From positions 1 through 64,000 of the forward strand of contig NZ_JACJVQ010000032.1 in assembly GCF_014212135.1 (NCBI RefSeq): a stretch of 64,000 nucleotides of DNA. Direction: 5' to 3'. This document shows, in pieces, positions 13,464-21,632 of this stretch. This stretch comes from Cohnella thailandensis (GTDB lineage Bacteria; Bacillota; Bacilli; Paenibacillales; Paenibacillaceae). The position numbers and the translations under genes are program-made. A model generated the notes under the pieces. It was not told the origin of the DNA. It saw nothing but the letters and a program-made list of their open reading frames with translations, and ran no database searches. The stretch's first letter is position 1; every line of letters begins with the position of its first letter.

Positions 13464-15197
13464 TTAACCCGAGTGCGCGTTGCCCGTCTCGGCTTGTCCG
13501 GCTTGACCTTGCGTCTTGTCGCCGCCAAGCCCGAACACGTGAACCATCGGCTTCGTTCCGCCGGTGGTGAAGGCGATGTATTCCTTGCCGTCGACCGTGA
13601 AGATCGATGGCGCCGCCTGTACGCTATTTCCCGTCGTCTGGAATGTCCAGATCACCTTGCCCGCCTTGATATCGAGCGCGTTGATCTTGCCGTCCAGCTC
13701 GCCGAAGAACGCCAAGCCCGAATCCGTGCTCGTCAAGCCGCCTCGCTGTGCATCGGTCGTCTTGATCTGATAAGCTTTCTTGCCGGTAGCCACGTCGATC
13801 GCGGTTACCGTCCCGTATCCTTTAACGTCCGTCACCGCTTCGTACGAGGTGCCGAAGGCCGCCGCGCCCGGTGAATCCGGAGTGCTTGCTTCCGCTTCGG
13901 TCTTCGCCGATTTGTAAAGGGAAGGTTCTTCGATGCCCGGAATCAAGACATAATTCGTATTGGGGTCGTAAGTCTCGGGAGCGTAATTCTCGCCGCCGAG
14001 CACGCCGGGATAGCTGACCGTGCCTTCGGGCGTCGGATCCTTCTTATCGATCTTGGTGAAAGGAACCTTGTCCCACACCGTATCTCCCGTAGCGGCGTCC
14101 CAGGCGAACCATAATCCGGACTTGCCTCCTTGCACGACAAGTTTCTTCTTCGCTCCTTTGACCGTGGCGTTAATGATCATCGGAGAGGCTGCGGCGTCAT
14201 AATCCCACATGTCGTGACTGACTTCCTGCTTGGCCCAAACGAGCTTGCCTGTCATCGCGTTCACGGCTACGACCGAGTCGGTGTACGGGTTGTCTCCCGG
14301 GCGATTCTCGCCATAGAAGTCCGGAGCCGGATTGCCCGTCGAGAAGTACATAATGTCGGTTTCTTCGTCGATCGCGACGGGATTCCACACCGTTCCGCCG
14401 CCTTGGAAGGCGCTCTTCGCCAGCCAATCCTGGCCTTTGGGCGGCACGGTCCAGAACGGAGAATCCCAAGCCGGCGTCAGGTCGCTCGCCTTGAACGCGG
14501 CTACGAAGCCGCGGACGCCGTTGTCGCTGCCGCTGCTTCCGATATAAACGTTGCCCTTGTAATATTGGGGGGCGGTCGTCTCGTAATATCCGTTCTCGAT
14601 AGTGACCCCGTCGATATAATCGGATAGCTTGATCATCTTGATCAGCTCGCCGGTCTTCTGATCCAAGGAGACCAGCGAATTGTCGACCGCCAGCATAAAT
14701 ACTTTGCCTTCGCCTACCGCTACTCCCCGATTGGCGATGATCCCCGCTTTCGAGAAGTTGGCCGCCTGCTCGGCTTCCGGTTTCCAATGCCAGATCGTAT
14801 TCCCTGTCGCCGCATCGAACGCGAATACCTGGTTGCCCGCCGTCGTTACATACATGATGCCGTCGACGACAACCGGATAAGACTGATTCCCGTTCTTGAC
14901 ATCCGCGTCCAGCGTCTTTAAGTCCGCAGACCAAATCACGCCCAGATCGTTCACGTTATCGGCGGTGATCTCCTTGAAGGGGACGTGCCGATTGTTGGCC
15001 AGCGTGTACCCGTAAGAACCCCAGTTTTCGAAGGACGTGCCGGTCGCGCCGGTCGCGGTCGGGCTGTTCGTCGCGGACGCAGTCCCCGTTGCGGTGGGCG
15101 AGGGGGACGCATTATTGGCGTTGTTGTTCGTGGCGCAGCTGCTAAGCACCAATAATAGGCTTAACGCCGTTCCGACTGTGGCATGTGTTTTCTTCAC
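13464..15197 (-). CDS. PQQ-dependent dehydrogenase lipoprotein
   Basis: GTG start at 15197 (GGAGGT 6-7 bases upstream). 577 residues. A lipobox LVLSSC near residue 22 predicts a lipoprotein on the outer face of the membrane, followed by a Thr/Ala/Ser linker. The rest is an eight-bladed quinoprotein propeller: NWGSYGYTLANNRHVPF at the start, repeated FAFDAATG, SLDQKTGEL, AVNAMTGKLVW and ALDIKAGKVIW tryptophan-docking motifs, and HDMWDYDAAASP with D332-Y333-D334. D332 corresponds to the catalytic Asp of PQQ alcohol/sugar dehydrogenases. No heme c motif (CxxCH), so electrons must pass to another carrier. Likely oxidises an alcohol or sugar with PQQ made by the adjacent operon. Substrate unknown. 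Confidence 0.9.
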   Translation of the reverse strand: MKKTHATVGTALSLLLVLSSCATNNNANNASPSPTATGTASATNSPTATGATGTSFENWGSYGYTLANNRHVPFKEITADNVNDLGVIWSADLKTLDADVKNGNQSYPVVVDGIMYVTTAGNQVFAFDAATGNTIWHWKPEAEQAANFSKAGIIANRGVAVGEGKVFMLAVDNSLVSLDQKTGELIKMIKLSDYIDGVTIENGYYETTAPQYYKGNVYIGSSGSDNGVRGFVAAFKASDLTPAWDSPFWTVPPKGQDWLAKSAFQGGGTVWNPVAIDEETDIMYFSTGNPAPDFYGENRPGDNPYTDSVVAVNAMTGKLVWAKQEVSHDMWDYDAAASPMIINATVKGAKKKLVVQGGKSGLWFAWDAATGDTVWDKVPFTKIDKKDPTPEGTVSYPGVLGGENYAPETYDPNTNYVLIPGIEEPSLYKSAKTEAEASTPDSPGAAAFGTSYEAVTDVKGYGTVTAIDVATGKKAYQIKTTDAQRGGLTSTDSGLAFFGELDGKINALDIKAGKVIWTFQTTGNSVQAAPSIFTVDGKEYIAFTTGGTKPMVHVFGLGGDKTQGQAGQAETGNAHSG

Positions 15198-15312
15198 GGT
15201 TGTAACCTCCAAGATGGATGGGTGGTATGCGTCGTCTTCATACTTCTATGGAAGATCTCCCGATAGGTAATCTTCGTTGAATATGGTATTTCCAATCTGG
15301 CTTAATTTATGT

Positions 15313-15354
15313 AAAAAAAGCCCTCGCGCCTTCCTATTAGGAAGACGAAAGGGC
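15313..15354 (-). terminator. Terminator of the small membrane protein gene
   Basis: Nested stems GCCCT/AGGGC and CTTCC/GGAAG; the plus-strand run of A (15313-15319) is a U tract for minus-strand transcripts. Confidence 0.75.
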
Positions 15355-15376
15355 AGAAGGGCATCTTGCTCGTAAT

Positions 15377-15643
15377 TTAAGATAGGGTTCCTTGGTTCGC
15401 TGCGCCGTTCGCTTCGATAGCGCCGTTGGCTTCGATAGCGCCGGCGGTATCCTTAGCGTCCCTTTGGTCGTAGAGCTGCCCGAGCTTCCAGCCGATCGCG
15501 ATATTCACGACCGCCATTGCCGAGAATAGAACGACGTCTCCCCAAGGCTCCGGAAGCAAGAAGTCGGCCAGGAGCCAACCGCCGGTCATGGAGATTCCCA
15601 TCAACGCGCCTTTTACGGGCGATTTCAAGAATGCTCTAGCCAT
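15377..15643 (-). CDS. Small two-helix membrane protein with AIEANG repeats
   Basis: The ATG at 15643 has GGGAGGT 7 bases upstream; an ATG two codons earlier sits directly on that site. The 88-residue product has two predicted membrane stretches (about KGALMGISMTGGWLLADFLL and VVLFSAMAVVNIAIGWKLG). Its cytoplasmic-like tail holds a direct repeat AIEANGAIEANGAANQ, a six-codon duplication visible in DNA at about 15399-15432. I do not recognise the family. Monocistronic with its own terminator. Confidence 0.6.
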   Translation of the reverse strand: MARAFLKSPVKGALMGISMTGGWLLADFLLPEPWGDVVLFSAMAVVNIAIGWKLGQLYDQRDAKDTAGAIEANGAIEANGAANQGTLS

Positions 15644-15752
15644 TCGCATACCTCCCGTGTTCGTTTAACCAATCCGAATGAATCTTGGTTCCCTCATCGG
15701 ATTGTATGTCGAGGACAAGAGCGTTTATGCCGATCGGCGGCAGCAAACGAAA

Positions 15753-15790
15753 CGGGCGTTAACGGCAGGAAATCCTGCTGCTAACGCCCG
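15753..15790 (-). terminator. Terminator of the yxcD-like operon
   Basis: CGGGCGTTAACGGCAGGA pairs with TCCTGCTGCTAACGCCCG (two mismatches) and is followed on the minus strand by a TTTCGTTT tract. Confidence 0.75.
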
Positions 15791-15817
15791 AGCGGTCGTT
15801 CGATCAAACCCGTTCGA

Positions 15818-16096
15818 TTAATTCTCGATATTCGCCCAGATCTCGTCGTCGACCTCGAGGGTAATCTGAGAAGGGTAGGCGCGGATTTGGTATTCGTTCA
15901 TGACATATCGCATAATCGATTCCTTCAGATTCGCCTCGATGAGGAAGCGGCTGCGCCCTTGCACCCAGACCTCGGCGGAGAAGCCTTGTTCTTCGTCCCA
16001 TAGGAGCTCGACCTCGACGGCGGAGACGGGAACCTCGTGCCGTTCCGCCATATGAAGGCATACGGCGTTGACGATCTCGTCCATCGTAATTCTCAT
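15818..16096 (-). CDS. YxcD-like DUF2653 protein
   Basis: 92 residues matching the DUF2653/YxcD family of Bacilli: ITMDEIVNAVCLHMAERHEV, VEVELLWDEEQGFSAEVWV, FLIEANLKESIMRYV. It is a small acidic alpha/beta protein of unknown function; known members have no assigned activity. It is 5 bases downstream of the 16102-16548 gene and shares its terminator, so the two form an operon. Confidence 0.8.
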   Translation of the reverse strand: MRITMDEIVNAVCLHMAERHEVPVSAVEVELLWDEEQGFSAEVWVQGRSRFLIEANLKESIMRYVMNEYQIRAYPSQITLEVDDEIWANIEN

Positions 16097-16101
16097 GGGG
16101 A

Positions 16102-16548
16102 TTACCAGCGACGAGCGTCGTTAGGGCGTTGCGGCTGTTGGTCGCGCTTGCGTCGGATCGAGACGAACACGGCGCGGATAACGGCAATCAGAGCGAAGAT
16201 CGCGAGCAGGTTAATGATCAAGCCAAGGAAGTCTCCGAAGAAGCCCATTCCGCTGAACATCGTGCCGAAGAGCAAGCCCGCGATACCGCCGATCATAAGG
16301 CCCTTCATCAAGCTGCCGCCGCTGAAGAAGCCGCGATTCGCGTTGGTCGTGCCGGCCGTGCTTCCCGTCTTGGTGCTTGTGCCGCTATTGCTTTTCGACA
16401 CGTTATCTTGAGCCTTGGATGGCGTTTGGGAGAACGATTTTTTGCCGGAGCTGAACGATTTCCTAGCGGCGTCCGCCGAGTCGGCCGGAACGCTAACGGC
16501 CACAAACAGCGCGAACAAGCTGAAGATTAGCAATGCTTTTTTCCACAT
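16102..16548 (-). CDS. Membrane protein with signal peptide and two helices
   Basis: 148 residues: a signal peptide (1-27, cleavage after SADAA likely), a Ser/Lys/Thr-rich low-complexity linker (28-70), then a GGSLMKGLMIGGIAGLLFG helix and a second helix LGLIINLLAIFALIAVIRAVF, ending in a basic tail. The arrangement recalls the N-terminal half of bacterial Tim44-like proteins but without the Tim44 domain. GGAGGAG precedes the ATG. It is operonic with the YxcD-like gene. Function unknown. Confidence 0.65.
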   Translation of the reverse strand: MWKKALLIFSLFALFVAVSVPADSADAARKSFSSGKKSFSQTPSKAQDNVSKSNSGTSTKTGSTAGTTNANRGFFSGGSLMKGLMIGGIAGLLFGTMFSGMGFFGDFLGLIINLLAIFALIAVIRAVFVSIRRKRDQQPQRPNDARRW

Positions 16549-16713
16549 GGTGAATAACTCCTCCTGATTAATGCTTCATTTTTTATTTGTCTTCGAGGGT
16601 ATATACGAGCGGACAGGCAGTCGGTTTCAGGAAAAGGATGCCGATCTCAAAAGAATCGGTTATGCTGTAAATACCGTCGACGGGGAAGCGGCGGAGAATG
16701 ACCGAGGAGTTCG

Positions 16714-17277
16714 ATGACTTTGACGATAACGCCTTATCCGGAAGCTTTGGTGGATTATTTGGCGGAATATTACGGATCTCGGGATTTCTTCGAATGCCAC
16801 GAGATCATGGAGCATCATTGGAAGGAAGAGAAAGGCTCGCGTTATGAGGAGTGCTGGCTCGTGCTGATTCGAATTGCCGTTTTCCAGTATCATGCCCGAA
16901 GGGGCAACGGGGAAGGCGCTTTTAAACTGCTGCATAAAGCCGCTCGGGAGATCGATCCGGACAGGATGAACGAGATCGGTCTGAATGGGTTAATGCTTAA
17001 GGCTCAGCTTGATTCGCTGAAGCGGCGTTGGGTCGATCCGTCCGGCGTTGCCTATGAGGAGCTCGATATTCCCGTTCGGAACCAAGACCTATTAAAGCTC
17101 GCCCAAGAACGCTGCTTCCTGAGAGGGTGGAAGTGGGGAACGCCGCTGGAGGAATTGGACATCTCCATCATCGATCGGCATTTGCTCCGAGACCGTACGG
17201 AAGTCATTGAAGAAAGAGAGCGGTCGGCGAAGAGAAAGGCGGAGCGGCAGGGCGAAGAGAAGGAGGAAGGGTTATGA
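16714..17277 (+). CDS. DUF309 protein
   Basis: 187 residues. The helical DUF309 motif is clear: RDFFECHEIMEHHWKEEKG followed by LIRIAVFQYHARRGNGEGAFKLLHKA, a repeated helix-hairpin with conserved His and Glu. The tail (about 160-187) is a highly charged Arg/Glu/Lys helix that is probably disordered. Members are widespread in Firmicutes with no known activity. GAGGAG lies 5 bases before the ATG, and the gene overlaps the next one by 4 bases, so it is coupled to the DNA glycosylase. Confidence 0.75.
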   Translation: MTLTITPYPEALVDYLAEYYGSRDFFECHEIMEHHWKEEKGSRYEECWLVLIRIAVFQYHARRGNGEGAFKLLHKAAREIDPDRMNEIGLNGLMLKAQLDSLKRRWVDPSGVAYEELDIPVRNQDLLKLAQERCFLRGWKWGTPLEELDISIIDRHLLRDRTEVIEERERSAKRKAERQGEEKEEGL

Positions 17278-17912
17278 AGAGGATCTATGAATACGGGCAA
17301 ACGGAGATCGATCATCTCTCCACGGCGGATCCGGTCCTGGGAGCGGCCATTCGTCGGATTGGAAAAGTAGAGCGTCAAGTCATCCCCGATCCCTTTGTCT
17401 CCCTGGTCGATTCGATCGTCTCCCAACTGATCTCGAACAAGGCAGCCGAAGCGATCTGGAATCGGTTGATCGCCCATTTCGGGGAGCTTACGCCCCAGAC
17501 GCTCGCCGAAGCGTCGCCGGAACAGCTGCGCGCTTGCGGAACGACCACGAAGAAGGCGGAAGCGATCGTCGGCATCGCCCGGAAAATCGTGGCGGGAGAG
17601 CTTCGGATCGATCGTCTTCGAGAGATGGCCGACGAGGAAGTCGTCGATTACTTAATGGCTCTGAAAGGCGTCGGGAGATGGACCGCGGAGATGGTGCTGA
17701 TCTTCTCGCTTGCGCGGCCGAACGTCGTCAGCTGGGGAGATGTCGCCATTCGGCGAGGAGTGATGAAGCTGCATGGGCTCGATTCCTTGACCCGGGAGCA
17801 ATTCGACGAGCTGACGAGCCCGTATTCGCCGTATGGAACGGTGGCTTCGCTGTATCTGTGGGCGATCGCCCATCTCCCGGAGTCGGAATTCAGGGAGCAA
17901 GGAATGACGTAA
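17274..17912 (+). CDS. DNA-3-methyladenine glycosylase, AlkA type
   Basis: 212 residues of the HhH-GPD superfamily. The helix-hairpin-helix LMALKGVGRWTAEMVLIFSLARPNVVSWGDVAIRRG contains the catalytic Asp (GDVAIRRG). The N-terminal AlkA domain of E. coli is absent, as in compact Bacillus enzymes. It removes alkylated purines in base excision repair. It is the second gene of a two-gene unit with DUF309 and ends at a strong bidirectional terminator. Confidence 0.9.
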   Translation: MKRIYEYGQTEIDHLSTADPVLGAAIRRIGKVERQVIPDPFVSLVDSIVSQLISNKAAEAIWNRLIAHFGELTPQTLAEASPEQLRACGTTTKKAEAIVGIARKIVAGELRIDRLREMADEEVVDYLMALKGVGRWTAEMVLIFSLARPNVVSWGDVAIRRGVMKLHGLDSLTREQFDELTSPYSPYGTVASLYLWAIAHLPESEFREQGMT

Positions 17913-17929
17913 GGGGCTTATAATGGAAG

Positions 17930-17967
17930 AAAGACCGTTCCGCCTCGGTCGGGCGAACGGTCTTTTT
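17930..17967. terminator. Bidirectional terminator
   Basis: AAAGACCGTTC/GAACGGTCTTT with an inner CGCC/GGCG pair, with U tracts in both directions; shared by the glycosylase and carbonic anhydrase genes, which converge. Confidence 0.85.
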
Positions 17968-17980
17968 GAATTATGGCGCA

Positions 17981-18568
17981 TTAAATAGCCGGTTCTTCTT
18001 GCTTCAAATATTCGTATCCGTCGACAACCCATTCCAGGGCTCCCGTCTTCGGATCGATGATCATGCCGTGAACCGGCGTTCCGGGAGGCAAAAGCGGGTG
18101 CTTGCGAACGATATCGACGCTTTTCTCCACGCTCGCCTGAACGTTCTCGAAACCGGTCAGCCACTTGTCGAAGTCGAATCCGGAATGGTGCAGGGTCTTG
18201 ATCGTTTGGGACGGAATGCCTCGTTCGACCATATGGCCGACGACCGTCTTCGGGTCGATCCCCGTCATCCCGCAATCGTGGTGGCCGCAGATGACGACTT
18301 CGTTCGCGTTCAGCTCGTAGAGCGCGACGATTACGCTTCGCATGATGTTGCCGAAAGGAGCGGTAATGATGGCGCCGGCATTCTTGATGACCTTCGCGTC
18401 GCCGTCGTGGATGTTGAATGCTTTGGGAAGCAGCTCCGTCAAACGGGCGTCCATGCATGTAACGATCACAAGGCGCTTATCGAGAGGCTTTTTCGGCCAA
18501 TACTGCTCGTACTCTCCGTTCTCCACGAAAGCTCGGTTATGGGCTAGAATCTCGTCAATTCTTCTCAT
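17981..18568 (-). CDS. Beta-class carbonic anhydrase
   Basis: 195 residues. The Zn ligands and dyad are visible: VTCMDARLTELLP (Cys, Asp-Arg) and VICGHHDCGM (His, Cys). AGAIITAPFGNIMRSV is also conserved. It interconverts CO2 and bicarbonate in the cytoplasm. It resembles the YvdA-type beta enzymes of Bacilli. AGGAGGTAAT precedes the ATG. Monocistronic and convergent with the glycosylase gene. Confidence 0.92.
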   Translation of the reverse strand: MRRIDEILAHNRAFVENGEYEQYWPKKPLDKRLVIVTCMDARLTELLPKAFNIHDGDAKVIKNAGAIITAPFGNIMRSVIVALYELNANEVVICGHHDCGMTGIDPKTVVGHMVERGIPSQTIKTLHHSGFDFDKWLTGFENVQASVEKSVDIVRKHPLLPPGTPVHGMIIDPKTGALEWVVDGYEYLKQEEPAI

Positions 18569-18607
18569 AATTACCTCCTGAATTCGATTGCGCGGCCGTC
18601 TTAAGGC

Positions 18608-18949
18608 TTATCTGGCGGCTTGCGAAAGTCTCATGTCTCGTACGGCCAGCCGGTTCGTGTAAATCTGACTGTCGCTCGCCAAAGCGAATGTACGGTATTG
18701 CTCGTTATAAGCGATGCGCATACGCTCATCGAAGAAGATCGCGTGTCTAGGCTCGTACCATACCGCAAACGGTTCGCTAACCGCTTGAACGTCCTCTTTC
18801 TCCGGGGCGTCTACCGCCCACAGAACGGGCACCCCGCTAACCGAGCAGCCGCAGCCCTCGGAATCCGACACCAGCTTGTAGATCGCGTTCGAATCGCCGA
18901 ATCTGGCCGCGAGAGCATGAACGGCTTCTTGGCTCCATTCTATGATCAT
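18608..18949 (-). CDS. HesB/IscA-fold (YqkB-like) iron-sulfur biosynthesis family protein
   Basis: The ATG at 18949 gives 113 residues; the longer open frame upstream runs into the divergent promoter region and is unlikely. IIEWSQEAVHALAARFGDSNAIYKLVSDSEGCGCSVSGVP has the typical start of Bacillus YqkB-like HesB-fold proteins, with C33 and C35 rather than the full three-Cys set of IscA. The second half (PFAVWYEPRHAIFFDERMRIAY) is typical of this subfamily, whose function is not settled. AGGAT lies near the start codon. Confidence 0.75.
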   Translation of the reverse strand: MIIEWSQEAVHALAARFGDSNAIYKLVSDSEGCGCSVSGVPVLWAVDAPEKEDVQAVSEPFAVWYEPRHAIFFDERMRIAYNEQYRTFALASDSQIYTNRLAVRDMRLSQAAR

Positions 18950-19070
18950 AGCGCACATCCTCTCCTTAGACGAGCCTTTTAGCCGCGTCCGTCCATTATG
19001 TTGATTATAAATTTCGCGAAAGGTATGATCAAGAGGAAACGGATTTTCGTTGGGGAAGGATGGGAATAAA

Positions 19071-20600
19071 ATGAGCGACATCAAGGACGCGTCGGACCCG
19101 AAGCTGGAACGCTTCCGCGAGCTGACGAAGCAAATCAAACAATACGAAGAGATTCTGGCCGCGATTTATTGGGATATGAGGACAGGCGCTCCGCGCAAGG
19201 GAATCGGGCTCCGTTCGGAAGCCTACGGCACGCTGTCCGCCGAGACGTTCCGCCTCTCCACGTCGGCCGAGATGGGAGAATTGCTCGATCATCTCTCGCA
19301 ACCGGAAGCGATAGGCGCGTTAGGGGCGATCGACCGCAAGCAAGTGGAGGAGACTCGCAAGGACTACGAACGAAACCGCAAGCTGCCTCCGGAGTTGTAC
19401 CGGGAATACGTCGTCCTGACCTCGCAAGCGGAATCGGCGTGGGAGGAAGCGAAGCGGCGCGACGATTATCCGGGCTTCGAGCCTTACTTGGAGAAGATAA
19501 TCGACTTTAATCGCAAGTTCATCGAATTGTGGGGAGTCAAGGGGACGCCTTACGACACGCTGCTCGATATATACGAGCCGGGGATGACGACCTCGGAGCT
19601 GGACCGGCTGTTCGGCGAATTGAGAGCAAGGCTCGTTCCGCTTGCGGACGCGATCGCTTCCCGCGGGGATAAGCCGGATACGAGCTTCCTCCGAGGCACC
19701 TTCGATATCGCCGCGCAGAAGAGGTTCAGCAAGTTCATTCTGACTCGGATGGGCTTCGACTTCGAAGCGGGACGGCTGGACGAGAGCGTTCACCCGTTCG
19801 CGACGGGTCTCAATCCCGGCGACGTGCGGATCACGACCCGATACCTGGCCGACGATCTCACCAGCGCGCTGTTCGGATCCATCCATGAGGGCGGCCACGC
19901 GCTCTATGAGCAGAATATAGCACCGGAGCTGGCGGGAACGCTGCTCTGCACCGGCACCTCGATGGGGATCCACGAGTCGCAGTCCCGGCTGTGGGAGAAC
20001 ATGGTCGGCAGAAGCCTAAGCTTCTGGAAGCAATTTTATCCCGAGCTGCAGAAGCAGTTCCCGGGACAGCTCGACAACGTCGGCGTGGAGCAATTCTATC
20101 GCGGCATCAACGTGGTCGAGCCTTCCCTGATTCGGATCGAAGCCGATGAGCTCACCTACAACCTGCACATCATGATCCGTTACGAGATCGAGAAGATGAT
20201 CTTCAATGAGGGCTTGTCCGCCAAGGAGCTTCCCGAAGTATGGAACGCCAAGTACAAAGAGGCTCTAGGCATCGTTCCGGGAAGCGACGCCGAAGGCGTC
20301 CTGCAGGACGTTCACTGGTCGGGCGGCTCGTTCGGCTATTTCCCATCGTATTCGCTTGGGAATATGTACGCGGCACAAATCATGAACAAAGCGAAGACGC
20401 TGCGCCCGGATCTCGAAGAGAGAATCGCCGCGGGCGAGTTGGCTCCTCTCAAGGAGTGGCTGACGGAGGGCGTATACCGTCACGGCAAGATGAAGAATCC
20501 GTCAGAGATTATCGAGAGCATAACCGGCGAATCGCTGAAGTCGGCTTTCCTGTGCGATTATCTGGAGACCAAGTATCGCGAGATCTATCGATTGGGCTGA
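19071..20600 (+). CDS. M32 metallocarboxypeptidase (Taq/Pfu type)
   Basis: 509 residues from the ATG at 19071; a TTG at 19050 lacks a good ribosome site. The zinc motif HEGGHALYEQN (HExxH) and downstream GTSMGIHESQSRLWENMVG (third ligand Glu) are intact, as are EADELTYNLHIMIRYEIEK and the closing DVHWSGGSFGYFPSYSLGNMYAAQ that marks the family. It releases C-terminal amino acids from peptides in the cytoplasm, with broad specificity. Full length for the family. Transcribed alone, divergent from the HesB-fold gene. Confidence 0.95.
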   Translation: MSDIKDASDPKLERFRELTKQIKQYEEILAAIYWDMRTGAPRKGIGLRSEAYGTLSAETFRLSTSAEMGELLDHLSQPEAIGALGAIDRKQVEETRKDYERNRKLPPELYREYVVLTSQAESAWEEAKRRDDYPGFEPYLEKIIDFNRKFIELWGVKGTPYDTLLDIYEPGMTTSELDRLFGELRARLVPLADAIASRGDKPDTSFLRGTFDIAAQKRFSKFILTRMGFDFEAGRLDESVHPFATGLNPGDVRITTRYLADDLTSALFGSIHEGGHALYEQNIAPELAGTLLCTGTSMGIHESQSRLWENMVGRSLSFWKQFYPELQKQFPGQLDNVGVEQFYRGINVVEPSLIRIEADELTYNLHIMIRYEIEKMIFNEGLSAKELPEVWNAKYKEALGIVPGSDAEGVLQDVHWSGGSFGYFPSYSLGNMYAAQIMNKAKTLRPDLEERIAAGELAPLKEWLTEGVYRHGKMKNPSEIIESITGESLKSAFLCDYLETKYREIYRLG

Positions 20601-20859
20601 GGAAATAAGTTCGGAAGAGGGAATAAGACGCCGCCCGCCCGAATATTCTTCCACCGAAAGGCTTCGCGCGAGCCAGGCTGAGGAGGATGAGGGCGGATCC
20701 GCCGGTCCGGCGATTACCGAAATGCAATCTTTAGTCATCTTCTAAGCAACAAGTCATAGAATGGAAGGGAAAAGCTTGTGCACGGAGACATTTTAGTCAC
20801 TCTAGACGAATGTCCTGCATAGACTTAATTGACTTGATTGTATGGAGGAGGTCTACCGA

Positions 20860-21420
20860 ATGGCTATTGCGGATAAACGGCTGCAACGCAGGGAAATCAT
20901 CACGAAAGCGGTTTGCGGCAAAGGCCGGAAATTCTCGACGATTACCCACACCGTGACGCCGCCGCACCATCCTTCCAGCATTCTGGGAGCATGGATCATC
21001 AATCACCAATACGAAGCGGCAAAATCGGGGGGCGGAATCGAGGTAATCGGGTCTTATGATATCAACATCTGGTATTCTTACGACAAGAACTCGCAGACCG
21101 ACGTAGCCAAGGAAACGATCTCCTACGTTGAGCTCGTGCCCCTGTCTTATGTAGATCCGAGGCACCGCGCATCCACGGAGGAAGTGTCGGCGGAAGCCAC
21201 GCAAGAACCGAACTGCGTCGAAGCGACCATCAGCTCCGGCGGAAGCTCCGTGCTCATCCGCGTCGAGCGCGAGTATGCCGTCGAGATGGTAGCCGAGACG
21301 AAGGTCATGGTCATCGTCGACCCGACCGGCTTCGACGACGATGCCAAGGATGCCGACTTCGGGCTGGAAGACGGCGATTACGAAGATCTCGACTCGGACC
21401 TGCTGGAAGACGATCTGTAA
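20860..21420 (+). CDS. cotE: CotE outer spore coat morphogenetic protein
   Basis: 186 residues from ATG 20860 (GGAGGAGGT upstream; ATG 20842 is inside the ribosome site). REIITKAVCGKGRKFSTITHTVTPPHHPSSILGAWIINHQYEA and YDINIWYSYDKNSQTDVAKETISYV are diagnostic, as is the strongly acidic C-terminus. CotE is recruited to the forespore surface by SpoIVA and organises outer-coat assembly. Its position upstream of mutS/mutL matches Bacillus, although two genes now separate cotE from mutS. Probably under a mother-cell sigma factor; the 20600-20859 gap carries no clear sigma-A promoter. Confidence 0.95.
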   Translation: MAIADKRLQRREIITKAVCGKGRKFSTITHTVTPPHHPSSILGAWIINHQYEAAKSGGGIEVIGSYDINIWYSYDKNSQTDVAKETISYVELVPLSYVDPRHRASTEEVSAEATQEPNCVEATISSGGSSVLIRVEREYAVEMVAETKVMVIVDPTGFDDDAKDADFGLEDGDYEDLDSDLLEDDL

Positions 21421-21553
21421 GCGGCCCGTGGCACGGTCGGTACTTAAGCTTATGCCGGTGCGGGAGAACGCGCGAGGGCGAGTGCCCTGTCGTATCATCG
21501 AAAATAGCCTATTCTTCACGGTGCGGACGCATAGCCGCACCGGAGCGCAAATC

Positions 21554-21613
21554 GGGAAGGGTCATTCGGCTTCGGCGCCTATACGCCGGCGGGACGGCCC
21601 TTCCCGTATTTTT
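21554..21613 (+). terminator. Terminator between cotE and the amidoligase gene
   Basis: GGGAAGGG pairs with CCCTTCCC, with a GC-rich inner hairpin (GGCGCC..GCCGGC region), followed by GTATTTTT. Confidence 0.7.
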
Positions 21614-21632
21614 CCTGCGGAGGAGGCGGCCT

